Source of the DNA: Chloracidobacterium sp. UBA3360
GTDB taxonomy: Bacteria > Acidobacteriota > Blastocatellia > Pyrinomonadales > Pyrinomonadaceae
NCBI GenBank assembly: GCA_002360555.1
Contig: DEQS01000036.1
Span: 1 to 56,560, forward strand
DNA length: 56,560 nucleotides
Direction of reading: 5' to 3'
The notes under the pieces were generated by a model, which did no database searches, was not told where the DNA came from, and saw only the letters and a list, made by a program, of their open reading frames with translations. Below, in pieces: positions 16,767-25,071 of this stretch (the first letter of the stretch is position 1; every line of letters begins with the position of its first letter). The translations under genes and the position numbers were made by a program.

Positions 16767-18746
16767 TTACCGCGAACTTACGTTTGCAGGGGCAGTTGCC
16801 GTAATGGTAAATCGCGAACCGGCAGCGAGGTCGAGGTTGTCGCGGCCCTGTAGGACCACAGTTCCGACTCCTGCACCCGCACCGATACCTGCACCGATCG
16901 CGGCACCATCGCCGCCGCCGGCGATCGCACCGATTATGGCTCCCAGCACAGCTCCGATACCGGCTCTAACGACCGTCGTACCCGTCTGGCTCTTGTCCTG
17001 AACGGTGCCTTCGTTGTTGACGGTGATCAGTCGGCCGTCGGTGTCCTGCACCTGTTCGACGATACCGGCAAACCGGTATGTCTGGCCGTTGCGCAGACGG
17101 ATCGAATTAAAGCTGAGCGTTAGATTTGCCCGGCCCGATACGACGCCCGAACGTTCGCCGACGACATTTCCCTCGATCACAGCACCGTTGTACTGCGAAG
17201 GCGAGGTTACGGTCATCGAAAAACGGTCACCGTCTCTGGCTGTTCTGGTCGAAACTGCACCATCTAATGTCGCCGTGAGGTTGGTGTTGTTCGGGATGAT
17301 AAATCCATTTGTGATACCGCCGTTATTCACCGGAATAGTCGCAGTGTTCCACATCGGTGTCTGGCTCGTTTTGTCATAGACGCTAGTCGATGTGACGGTC
17401 GTGTTCTGATTTTCGAGATAGAGCCGGCGTGTGACCTTGAGCTGATTATTAGCGATCGGCATAAAGCTGACGTAAAAATCGTTCATCCGGTCGCCTTCGT
17501 AGTTGATCGTCAGATCGTTGTTGGTCGCCGTAACGCTTGTTGTCACGGTGCGGCCATTTGGCGATGTTTCGGTCTGCTTTACGCCATTGGCATCTAGCAC
17601 GACTGACGCGGCATTTGCCGACGACATCGTTACCTGACGGCCGCGTTTTTCAAACGTCAGAGTTTCAGGTGAGGCAAGTCTACGTTCGAGATTGCGGCGC
17701 ATGCGGTCCTGCTCGTTCGAGCTGTAGTTTGCGCTGCGGATCGCACGATCGACGATGGTCGAGACGTTGTCGCTCATGCCGGCGTTCAATCGATAGGTAC
17801 CTGTCAGACGCGTGTCAAAACTCATGTTCTGGCCGCCCTGATTGCCGTTGTTGTTACCGTTATTGTTATACGGGTTGTTCCAATCAAAACTGACGCGATA
17901 ATAGCCCGCGAGGGTTGTCAGGTCGTTTCGGACGATGACCCATTTGTTCATCACGTCGCTATTGGTACGGTTAGAGCCGATATAAGTATTGATCTCGGCC
18001 GCCGGACGCATTACATCATCGATGCCACGCGAATTGCGGTTACGGTTGTTGTAATTGTTGCGAAGCTCGATGAGCGCACGTTCGAGTTCGTTGGTGGTAT
18101 CAACGACCTCACCCGCCGTGGTGTTTTGGTTGTTGCGGTTGTAGCGGCGGTTCCAGCTGTTGAAACTCGTGCGAAACGAGTTGTTGCTCGCCTTGATCCG
18201 GTCGAGAATCGTGCGGATCTGAGCGTCAGTTGCGGTATAGCCGCCCTGATTATTTTGGCCGTTCTGCCAGCCGCCGCCGTTGCTGTTGACGGTGTCGATC
18301 CAGTTTGCACGGGTCTGGTAATAACCGGCGACCGTGTTTAGATCGGCACGGATCTGTGTCCACAAACTCTGTGTGGTTTGCGACAGACGGTTGTTTCGCA
18401 TAAAACTGTTGACCCTGACGGCCTGAGTCAATACTTCATCAACGTCATTTGTCGTCGAACGGCGTGATCTGAAATTATCTTTCAAACGGTCCGTCGCGTT
18501 CTCAAAATTTGAGATCATCGTGTTGATCGAATCTTCGCGATTTGTACCGTTAACATTGCTGTTATCCAGATTGCGTTCGACCTCGTCTTTGAGATCGTTG
18601 GTTTTGTCTTCGATACGGTCGAGAACGGTCTGGACCTCACGGTCCGAAACGCGATATGGACGATTTTGGGCCTGTGTGGCGGTGCTAAATGTGAACGCAA
18701 TAGCGATCAACGCGAAAAATGCTGTGTTTCTTATACTTGTCTTCAT
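16767..18746 (-). CDS. secreted protein with duplicated helical module and glycine zipper
   Basis: A 659-residue exported protein. A signal peptide (hydrophobic core FFALIAIAFTFSTATQA) is followed by two similar helical modules, about residues 32-150 and 170-290. Both share a VLDRI or ILDRI start, a VDEVL/IDDVM stretch, an RADLNTVAGYYQ/RNDLTTLAGYYR end, and Asn/Gly-rich linkers. A beta-rich middle (about 310-560) follows, then a glycine zipper (GAVLGAIIGAIAGGG, GAAIGAGIGAGAGVG) near 600-635 that could insert in or oligomerise at a membrane. I do not know a function. A strong ribosome site (AAGGAGG) precedes the ATG. The YtxH gene 66 bp upstream is probably co-transcribed, placing it among envelope-stress genes. 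Confidence 0.8.
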   Translation of the reverse strand: MKTSIRNTAFFALIAIAFTFSTATQAQNRPYRVSDREVQTVLDRIEDKTNDLKDEVERNLDNSNVNGTNREDSINTMISNFENATDRLKDNFRSRRSTTNDVDEVLTQAVRVNSFMRNNRLSQTTQSLWTQIRADLNTVAGYYQTRANWIDTVNSNGGGWQNGQNNQGGYTATDAQIRTILDRIKASNNSFRTSFNSWNRRYNRNNQNTTAGEVVDTTNELERALIELRNNYNNRNRNSRGIDDVMRPAAEINTYIGSNRTNSDVMNKWVIVRNDLTTLAGYYRVSFDWNNPYNNNGNNNGNQGGQNMSFDTRLTGTYRLNAGMSDNVSTIVDRAIRSANYSSNEQDRMRRNLERRLASPETLTFEKRGRQVTMSSANAASVVLDANGVKQTETSPNGRTVTTSVTATNNDLTINYEGDRMNDFYVSFMPIANNQLKVTRRLYLENQNTTVTSTSVYDKTSQTPMWNTATIPVNNGGITNGFIIPNNTNLTATLDGAVSTRTARDGDRFSMTVTSPSQYNGAVIEGNVVGERSGVVSGRANLTLSFNSIRLRNGQTYRFAGIVEQVQDTDGRLITVNNEGTVQDKSQTGTTVVRAGIGAVLGAIIGAIAGGGDGAAIGAGIGAGAGVGTVVLQGRDNLDLAAGSRFTITATAPANVSSR

Positions 18747-18812
18747 AATGTTGGTCCTCCTTGGACCGAATGTTTGTGGGAGACGGTGCAGGAGAGCGCG
18801 TTTGGTATTGGC

Positions 18813-19217
18813 CTAGACGATACTCGTCGACTTACGGCCATTACCCATCTGTTTTGAGACCTGCTCGGCCTCATCTTGAATTTTTTCGATACCGTCAACG
18901 ACGGCTCCGGTGGCGGATGCTGCCGCATTATTGATGGCATCGGTGCCGGCAGAGATCTTTGCCGAAGCAAAATCATATACAGCCTCGGCCTTTTCCTTGA
19001 CGGCGGTGACGGCCGCTGCCGACTGGTCTTTTAACGCCGTCGCTTTTTCGACCGTTGCGTCGTAGCCCTTTCGGGTAACGTCGGCGATGTCGCTGCGAAG
19101 CGCGGTGCCCGATTTCGGAGCAAAGAGCAATGCAAGCCCCGCGCCGATGCCGCCGCCGATCAATAGATATGTAAGTCCGTTAGTAAATGTGTGTCCGCAG
19201 TTATTATTTTCTGTCAT
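18813..19217 (-). CDS. YtxH-domain protein
   Basis: A 134-residue small membrane-associated protein. The N-terminal hydrophobic, glycine-rich segment (YLLIGGGIGAGLALLFAPKSG, about residues 16-36) is the YtxH hallmark. A long amphipathic helix rich in Ala, Lys and Asp/Glu then runs to the end, as in YtxH and apolipoprotein-like stress proteins. In other bacteria YtxH genes are part of general-stress regulons; the biochemical role is unknown. A ribosome site (AAGAGGT) precedes the ATG. A possible Crp-type operator lies about 147 bp upstream. The glycine-zipper gene is next on the same strand. Confidence 0.88.
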   Translation of the reverse strand: MTENNNCGHTFTNGLTYLLIGGGIGAGLALLFAPKSGTALRSDIADVTRKGYDATVEKATALKDQSAAAVTAVKEKAEAVYDFASAKISAGTDAINNAAASATGAVVDGIEKIQDEAEQVSKQMGNGRKSTSIV

Positions 19218-19362
19218 ATCAATTACCTCTTATTATTTCGAAACATATTTGTCCCCACCGCTTTATTGTCCGTGTCTTAATTGATTGTTAGGGGAGGTAA
19301 ACAAAGAAGATTGACCCGCATTGCGGTGTATTTTTATTATGTAGGAGAAATTAAGGCGCGTC

Positions 19363-19380
19363 TGTGCGGTAGCATACACA
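19363..19380. promoter_or_regulatory. putative Crp-family operator, site A
   Basis: TGTGCGGTAGCATACACA has TGTG/CACA ends and contains GTGCGGT-N5-AC (core 19364-19379). It matches sites at 20216 and 20859 in the first seven bases and at the AC, allowing one C/T change. It lies upstream of the YtxH gene. That it binds the regulator encoded at 19415 is inference. Confidence 0.45.
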
Positions 19381-19414
19381 GTGGGCGGTGTAAGCAAATG
19401 TGGAGTTTTGGCGT

Positions 19415-20158
19415 TTATGCGCCGTGTATCTTGATGTATTTGCTGAGGATGCGGTCGTACTGTTCACGCACGACCTCGTAACATTCACAAGCGGCTTTTA
19501 ACAAACCCGGCCGGTCGAGTATCGTCAGCGTCCCGCGCGCATATTCGATGAGCCCTTGATCTTTTAAAGCCGCAGCGGCGAGCGAAACGCTTTCGCGGCG
19601 AACGCCGAACACGTTTGAGATCTGCTCGTGCGTCATCGAGAAAGTATCTGTCTGTAGATTATCTTGATTGACGAGCAGGTAACGGCAAAGCTGCTGTTCG
19701 ACCGTGTGGAGCCGGTTGCAGATGGCGTTTTGCGAGATCTGGGCGATGAGTGTCTGAGTATACGACATGCAGATGTCCTGGAAGTCAGGACAACTTGCAA
19801 ACTCTTCCTCGACGTCATCGGCTTTCATGCGAAAGGCTTTGCCCTCACGCTGCACCACGGCGCGTTTCGCCATCCTTGAGTCGCCGATAAATGTAACGAC
19901 CCCGACCATCCCTTGACGCCCCGTCATGCCAACCTCGATCGACACGCCTTCGTCCGAATCGTAAAGCAGGCATATCATGGCGGTGGTCGGAAAATAGACA
20001 TATCTACGCTTTTCGTCCATTTCCCACAGCACTTCGTCCAGTTCGAGTTCGACCTCCTCGAGCAGAGGACGGATCTTTTTGAATTCCGCTTCGGGTAATG
20101 CTCCGAGTAATGTGTTTTGCAGAGCTTCGTCCTTGGGCTTGTCCTGTTTTTTGGCCAT
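19415..20158 (-). CDS. Crp/Fnr-family transcriptional regulator
   Basis: A 247-residue DNA-binding regulator. Residues about 15-135 form a cyclic-nucleotide-binding-type beta-roll (YFPTTAMICLLYD, VGMTGRQGMVG), a long dimer helix follows with CNRLHTVEQQLCRYLL near 147-162, and a Crp-type winged helix-turn-helix spans 175-212 (MTHEQISNVFGVRRESVSLA). The phosphate-binding cassette of cAMP receptors is not well kept, and there is no four-cysteine Fnr cluster, so the effector is unknown. It is divergent from a small membrane-protein gene, and a matching palindromic site (20216-20229) sits between them, fitting autoregulation. Confidence 0.92.
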   Translation of the reverse strand: MAKKQDKPKDEALQNTLLGALPEAEFKKIRPLLEEVELELDEVLWEMDEKRRYVYFPTTAMICLLYDSDEGVSIEVGMTGRQGMVGVVTFIGDSRMAKRAVVQREGKAFRMKADDVEEEFASCPDFQDICMSYTQTLIAQISQNAICNRLHTVEQQLCRYLLVNQDNLQTDTFSMTHEQISNVFGVRRESVSLAAAALKDQGLIEYARGTLTILDRPGLLKAACECYEVVREQYDRILSKYIKIHGA

Positions 20159-20215
20159 CTTTAATACCTAAAATTCGATTGGGTTATTCAAATCCTATCA
20201 TAGGTTTTTCTATCG

Positions 20216-20229
20216 GTGCGGTAGTGCAC
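20216..20229. promoter_or_regulatory. putative Crp-family operator, site B
   Basis: GTGCGGTAGTGCAC, with 4-bp perfect ends (GTGC/GCAC), lies midway in the divergent gap. It is about 58 bp from the start of the regulator gene and 56 bp from the small membrane-protein gene. It shares GTGCGGTAG with site A at 19364. Confidence 0.5.
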
Positions 20230-20284
20230 ATACATGCTGTCGAAAAATCAATAGACTCGAATGAGGATTTTCACGGAGGAAGCC

Positions 20285-20494
20285 ATGGCAAAAGATGTGA
20301 TCAACGTTGACGGAAAAGATGTAGTCGTAAGAGAAGACACGGCCAAGGCGTATCGCTTTGTCCACTGGGGCGTTGCTACGGCGGCGATCGCCCTAGTCTT
20401 AATGCTGGCCCTATTTGCTACGTTCTTTTGGAAAGCGGCACAGGACGGCAAGATCGAAACGCCCGCTCAGGCTGAAAACTCAAATACGAAATAG
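20285..20494 (+). CDS. small single-helix membrane protein
   Basis: A 69-residue protein with a charged N-terminal half (VINVDGKDVVVREDTAKAYR), one predicted membrane helix at about residues 29-52 and a short polar tail. I do not recognise a family. The ribosome site GGAGGA six bases before ATG 20285 decides the start over the open frame from 20261. It is divergent from the Crp-family gene and shares its operator-bearing gap, so it is a candidate target. A strong hairpin follows about 70 bp after the stop. Confidence 0.75.
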   Translation: MAKDVINVDGKDVVVREDTAKAYRFVHWGVATAAIALVLMLALFATFFWKAAQDGKIETPAQAENSNTK

Positions 20495-20561
20495 AAATAT
20501 CAATATTCAGCGTTTCGAGTATCGCTCACCGCACCGGTGGACGAAATTTATGGACGTGCAC

Positions 20562-20592
20562 AAAAAAAGGAGGCTAAGGCCTCCTTTCCTTT
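20562..20592. terminator. bidirectional intrinsic terminator
   Basis: A perfect 9-bp stem AAAGGAGGC/GCCTCCTTT (20566-20574 and 20579-20587) with a TAAG loop, an A-run on the left and a T-rich tract on the right. It lies between convergent small genes, ending transcripts from both the + gene at 20285 and the - gene at 20620. Confidence 0.8.
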
Positions 20593-20619
20593 TTGATCCG
20601 TCAATCAACCAACTCTTGC

Positions 20620-20769
20620 CTAAACTCTTCTTCCTCGAACCAATTGCAAGATCAGCACGACAACCGCCACGACCAATAGAACATGAATGAGGTTACCGGT
20701 TGCCGCACCGGCAAAGCTAAATCCAAGTGCCCATAGCACCAACAGTATTAAGATAATTGTCCAAAGCAT
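20620..20769 (-). CDS. 49-residue membrane protein (lmo0937/DUF5670-like)
   Basis: This very small gene reads MLWTIILILLVLWALG at the start, a glycine/alanine turn (FAGAATGNLIH) and a second hydrophobic stretch ending QLVRGRRV. Two membrane helices joined by a short turn, total length near 50 and the MLWT beginning match the lmo0937-type small membrane proteins. A clear AAGGAG ribosome site lies nine bases before the ATG. A putative Crp-family operator lies 90 bp upstream and a terminator 33 bp downstream. The function is unknown; members often accompany stress genes. Confidence 0.85.
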   Translation of the reverse strand: MLWTIILILLVLWALGFSFAGAATGNLIHVLLVVAVVVLILQLVRGRRV

Positions 20770-20858
20770 AATTTATGTCTCCTTGAAATAGCCCAGCCTA
20801 TAGGGCGTTGCAAATAGGGATATGTCAATTAGATAAACATACCTGCGAGGGCGTGTCT

Positions 20859-20872
20859 GTGTGGTGCCACAC
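20859..20872. promoter_or_regulatory. putative Crp-family operator, site C
   Basis: GTGTGGTGCCACAC is a 6-bp inverted repeat around TG and agrees with sites A and B (GTGYGGT-N5-AC). It stands 90 bp before the start of the 49-residue membrane-protein gene and just outside the pilT terminator. Confidence 0.5.
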
Positions 20873-20883
20873 TAAGTGGACGC

Positions 20884-20914
20884 AAAAAAAGCGGCGGAGT
20901 GTGGGCTCCGCCGC
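20884..20914 (-). terminator. intrinsic terminator of pilT
   Basis: A 9-bp perfect GC stem (GCGGCGGAG at 20891-20899, CTCCGCCGC at 20906-20914) with a 6-base loop. On the minus strand it is followed by seven T residues. It sits 27 bp after the pilT stop. Confidence 0.85.
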
Positions 20915-20940
20915 GTAAGTTACTGTGGGAAAGTAAAGTG

Positions 20941-22968
20941 TTACGAAAGCTTAAATCCGCCGCGGGTCAGCATGGTTTCAAAACCCGGCTTATCGACAGA
21001 TTTCACGTAAGCGTCCATTGGTTCGACGGCTCCGCTTTGGACGTGTTCGTAGAGAGCATCGTTGAGCATGACCATGCCGTGGTTTTTACCCGTCTGCATT
21101 GCGGACGGTATCTGGAACGTTTTGCCTTCGCGGATGAGGTTTGAGATCGCTGGTGTGACGATCAGCACTTCGAGAGCGGCGACGCGTCCTCCGCCTTTTT
21201 TCGGGAGCAGCGTCTGGGCGATAACGCCCTTGAGCGATTCGGAAAGCATCACGCGGATCTGCTGCTGACGGTCGGCGGGGAACTGGTCGATTATGCGGTC
21301 AACGGTCGAAGCGGCAGTCGTCGTGTGCAGAGTCCCAAAAACGAGGTGGCCCGTCTCGGCGGTCTCGATTGCGATCGAGATCGTTTCGAGATCACGCATT
21401 TCGCCGACGAGGACGATGTCCGGGTCTTCGCGAAGAGCGGCACGCAGCGCGTCTTTGAACGAGTCGGTGTGGTTATGGACCTCACGTTGATTGACCAGAC
21501 ATTTCTGGTTGTCGTGGACAAACTCGATCGGGTCTTCGATCGTAATGATGTGGTCCTCACGCTGTTTGTTGATCGAATCGACCATCGCACAAAGCGTCGT
21601 CGATTTACCCGAACCGGTCGGCCCGGTCACCACGACGAGCCCTTTTGACAGCGTGCAGAGATCCATGATCGCCTTGGACAGATTGAGCTGCTCGGCGGTC
21701 AGGATCTTAGACGGGATGATGCGAAATACGGCACCCATTCCTTTTCTGTCTTCGAAAATGTTGCATCGAAAACGCGCCATGCCCGGTATCTCATATGCAA
21801 AATCTGTGTCGCTGCGGGCGGCAAACTCTTCTTGATTGCGGGCCGGCATGATCGATGTCAGCAGCTCGCGCATTGCCTCAGGCGTTAGCACGGCGTCGCC
21901 TTCTTGCAGCGGTTTCATACGGCCGTCTTTGCGGACCATCGGCGGCACACTGACCGACAAATGCAGGTCGGACGCACCGATCTCGGCCATTTTCAAAAAC
22001 AGCGCATCCATCTTGGCGGCTTCGCTTGCGTTCGCCGGAGCGGCAACAAATGCTGCTTCGACGGGAGCCGCAGCAACCGATGGCGGAACTGCAGCCACTG
22101 GCGGCGGAGCGGATACAGGCATCGCGGGAGGCGGTGTGTAAACAGGTGTTTGTTCCATCATAGGCGTGTTGTTGACGGGCGGATTGTCGGCAGGCATTTC
22201 GAGGTCGGGCATGTCATAGACAGGCTGTTCAAACTGTATCTCGGCCGGCGGCGTATATTCTGCAGGGACAAAATCATCGCGGCGGCGAAGCGGTATCTCG
22301 GGTGCGGTCTCGGAAAACACGGTCTGATATTCAGGGTCATTGACCGAGACGACCTCGACCTTATCTTCGTCCGTCGAAATGTATTCGGGGGCCGACTCAG
22401 GCTTTTCCATCAGCATATCCGCAAGAGTCGCGACCTCGGTGGATTCGCTGGCCGTCAGATCGTATGCGGAAGATGAGCTTTCAAATTCGTAGGAGGATTG
22501 CATTTCCGGCTCAGCAGCCGGTTCGGGCATGGCTTCCATTTCGGGCATCGGAGCGGGCTCAGGTTCGGGTTCAGGTGCGGAAAACGTACGCTCAACGACC
22601 GGTGTTGAATACGTAGGTGCTACCTCGGGCAGTGGGGACGGTACCCTGATCGAACCGTCCGAATCGCCGAGCAGCGGACGGATCGTGACGTTAAATCCGG
22701 CGGGTGATTTTTGCACCGTAAAATTAAAATTACCGAGCTGATGCGGATGCACAAACTCGATCTCAGATTTATGCGGCAGCTCAGATTTTGTCGCGGGGGG
22801 GATCAGCGGAAAGACCATCGTGCTGATCTGCGTCCCCAAAAGCGGCACGTTCGCCACATCGCTGGTGCGATTTTCGGCGACCAAATAGGGATTTTTGTTG
22901 GGTTCCAGACGCAGTTCGTCGCTACACGACGAAAGAAGAGTTTTTAGGTAGTTGTTGAGAATGTCCAT
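20941..22968 (-). CDS. pilT: PilT-type pilus retraction ATPase with long N-terminal extension
   Basis: A 675-residue protein whose last 360 residues are a full PilT. These start with ASDLHLSVSVPPMVR, then carry Walker A GPTGSGKS near 446-453, the Asp box ITIEDPIEF, Walker B DPDIVLVGEMRD, the His box GTLHTTTAA and the AIRNLIRE-like AISNLIREGK. PilT drives disassembly of type IV pili at the inner membrane. The extra 310 residues comprise a domain of about 100 residues that looks like a worn copy of the PilT N-terminal domain, then an acidic Pro/Glu/Met-rich linker. Normal PilT is about 350 residues. It has its own terminator; neighbours are not pilus genes. Confidence 0.92.
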   Translation of the reverse strand: MDILNNYLKTLLSSCSDELRLEPNKNPYLVAENRTSDVANVPLLGTQISTMVFPLIPPATKSELPHKSEIEFVHPHQLGNFNFTVQKSPAGFNVTIRPLLGDSDGSIRVPSPLPEVAPTYSTPVVERTFSAPEPEPEPAPMPEMEAMPEPAAEPEMQSSYEFESSSSAYDLTASESTEVATLADMLMEKPESAPEYISTDEDKVEVVSVNDPEYQTVFSETAPEIPLRRRDDFVPAEYTPPAEIQFEQPVYDMPDLEMPADNPPVNNTPMMEQTPVYTPPPAMPVSAPPPVAAVPPSVAAAPVEAAFVAAPANASEAAKMDALFLKMAEIGASDLHLSVSVPPMVRKDGRMKPLQEGDAVLTPEAMRELLTSIMPARNQEEFAARSDTDFAYEIPGMARFRCNIFEDRKGMGAVFRIIPSKILTAEQLNLSKAIMDLCTLSKGLVVVTGPTGSGKSTTLCAMVDSINKQREDHIITIEDPIEFVHDNQKCLVNQREVHNHTDSFKDALRAALREDPDIVLVGEMRDLETISIAIETAETGHLVFGTLHTTTAASTVDRIIDQFPADRQQQIRVMLSESLKGVIAQTLLPKKGGGRVAALEVLIVTPAISNLIREGKTFQIPSAMQTGKNHGMVMLNDALYEHVQSGAVEPMDAYVKSVDKPGFETMLTRGGFKLS

Positions 22969-23049
22969 ATTTCGATGGGGTTTTAAGCCGTCAGGCCCGG
23001 CAGATAAATTGTGGATAGATGAGAGCCGGAGCGGCTCAATTGGAATAAT

Positions 23050-23068
23050 AACACAGTTAAACTGTGTT
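23050..23068. other. perfect 9-bp inverted repeat between kup and pilT
   Basis: AACACAGTT and AACTGTGTT flank a single A. It lies 54-72 bp after the kup stop and about 82 bp before the pilT start. It may be an operator for pilT, or form a 7-bp hairpin that ends kup transcripts; the T-run expected of a strong terminator is lacking. Confidence 0.4.
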
Positions 23069-23121
23069 TGTCAGTAACTTTATTTTGGTTTTATCTGAGG
23101 AAATTTGCTGAAAACGGGCGT

Positions 23122-25068
23122 CTATTCATCCCGTTCAAGACGTATGCCTTGCAGTTCCCGGACGACGACCGGGACTGACTCGACCACAACATTACTTGTG
23201 TCGAGGCCATAGGCGACGTCGTCGGCGATACTGAATCGACGAAGGAAATAGTATGAACGCATGATGACGTTTTCGGCAAAGGTTAGATCGTTTTCATAGC
23301 TCAGGAATGACCGTAGAAGCACAAACCTTAGGTCGCCCTCTAACCCGTACTGAGCCTGTTCGGGCGGAATGGTTATCTCACCGATCTCGCCTTTCTGCTG
23401 CATATCGGCCAGGACGTGCTCCAAGAATAGATTGATCCTTGGCTCGACACGAAAACCTAGCTTGAACTTAATGTAGTACGCATCGTCACCCGCTAATTGA
23501 TCGACTTGGTACTTCATCAAGAACGGTTCGTCAGCGGTTTGTACATGTATAAACCAATAGACATCAGCCCGCTTTGGTGTCCGGTTTAGGATCGACCGGA
23601 TCGTCTCGACCTCGATCTTTTTCGCCGAATCGGAGGCGGTGAGGTATATCAGATGATTTGAATAGCGAGGTTGTTTTTTGTCGACACTCAGTTTCTTGAG
23701 TATCTGCACAAATGGCTCAAGCGGCTCAAAAACGGTAAGTTTGCGCCGGATTAGGCGTCCGTGATACCAGAGCCACATAACGCTTATCAATATCGTTCCG
23801 ATGAGTAGTGAGATCCATCCACCTTCTTCAAACTTGAGGAGGTTTGCGATGAGGAAGGTTATCTCGATCGTCAGAAAAAGCCCAGTCAGCGGAATTATAA
23901 AATACAGCGCAACACGCCGCGTATAAAGCCACGCCGCGATCAAAACGGTTGACATCAGCATCGTCAGCGTAACGGCGAGGCCAAACGCCGCCTCCATGTG
24001 CTTGGACTCCTTAAAGTAAAGCACCACACCGATACAGCCAAACATCAGCAGCCAGTTGACCTGGGGAATATACAATTGGCCACGAAAATCGGTCGGATAG
24101 ACGATCTTTTGCCGCATCCAGAAATTAAGCCTCATTGCTTCGCCGATCAACGTAAACGCACCGGTGATCAACGCCTGCGAGGCAATGATCGCCGCAAGCG
24201 TCGCAATAAGTATCCCGAACGGCAGGATCGCAACCGGGATGATCGAATAAAACGGGCTGCGATCCAGTATCGCTCCCGATTGTGTCGTTAGCCATGCCGC
24301 CTGTCCGGCGTAGGAGAGCACGAGCATGATCTTAATGAATATCCAGCTGACGCGGATATTCCCCCGGCCGGTGTGCCCCATGTCGGAATAAAGAGCCTCG
24401 GCACCTGTCGTGCACAAAAATACACCGCCCAGCAGCCAAAATCCGCCAGGATATTCGGTCAGAAAATGATATGCGTAGGTTGGGCTGAGAGCCTTGAGAA
24501 CTGAGAGATCACTAAATAAAGTGATCGCTCCCATCACGCCGATAAATGTGAACCAGATCAGCATTACCGGCCCGAAAAGCTTGCCGATCCACTGAGTGCC
24601 AAATTGCTGCATTACGAACAGTCCGACGATGATCGCGATGACGATCGGTACGGTATTTAGATGTGGGTCGTAAACTTTTAACCCTTCGATAGCAGACGCG
24701 ACGGAGATCGGCGGCGTGATTATCCCGTCAGCTAGTAGAAAACTGCCGCCGACAATAGCGGGCAGATACATCCATTTGCCGCTGTAGCGGCGGATCAAAG
24801 CGTAGAGTGAAAATATGCCGCCCTCGCCTTTATTGTCGGCAGTCAGAGTAATAATTACGTATTTAAGAGTTGTCTGAAACGTGAGCGTCCAAAAAACACA
24901 GGAAAGAGCGCCGAGAGCAAGTAGCGGTTCGACAGGTTTTGTTCCAATGATCGCTGAAAAAGTATAGAGCGGCGACGTGCCGAGATCGCCATAAACGATA
25001 CCCAAAGTCACCAAAAGACCGAGCCACGTGACCCGGTCGATCGACTCGCCATGCTTCTTTTTCTGCAT
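23122..25068 (-). CDS. kup: KUP-family potassium uptake permease
   Basis: A 648-residue low-affinity K+/H+ symporter of the inner membrane. The family signature GIVYGDLGTSPLYT lies at residues 23-36, twelve predicted membrane helices follow up to about 450, and a cytoplasmic C-terminal domain of roughly 190 residues ends the protein. Length and motif order match Kup/HAK proteins. The ATG at 25068 lies 3 bp after the stop of the methylmalonyl-CoA mutase gene, so the two share a message, although their functions are not obviously linked. Confidence 0.95.
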   Translation of the reverse strand: MQKKKHGESIDRVTWLGLLVTLGIVYGDLGTSPLYTFSAIIGTKPVEPLLALGALSCVFWTLTFQTTLKYVIITLTADNKGEGGIFSLYALIRRYSGKWMYLPAIVGGSFLLADGIITPPISVASAIEGLKVYDPHLNTVPIVIAIIVGLFVMQQFGTQWIGKLFGPVMLIWFTFIGVMGAITLFSDLSVLKALSPTYAYHFLTEYPGGFWLLGGVFLCTTGAEALYSDMGHTGRGNIRVSWIFIKIMLVLSYAGQAAWLTTQSGAILDRSPFYSIIPVAILPFGILIATLAAIIASQALITGAFTLIGEAMRLNFWMRQKIVYPTDFRGQLYIPQVNWLLMFGCIGVVLYFKESKHMEAAFGLAVTLTMLMSTVLIAAWLYTRRVALYFIIPLTGLFLTIEITFLIANLLKFEEGGWISLLIGTILISVMWLWYHGRLIRRKLTVFEPLEPFVQILKKLSVDKKQPRYSNHLIYLTASDSAKKIEVETIRSILNRTPKRADVYWFIHVQTADEPFLMKYQVDQLAGDDAYYIKFKLGFRVEPRINLFLEHVLADMQQKGEIGEITIPPEQAQYGLEGDLRFVLLRSFLSYENDLTFAENVIMRSYYFLRRFSIADDVAYGLDTSNVVVESVPVVVRELQGIRLERDE

Positions 25069-25071
25069 ACG

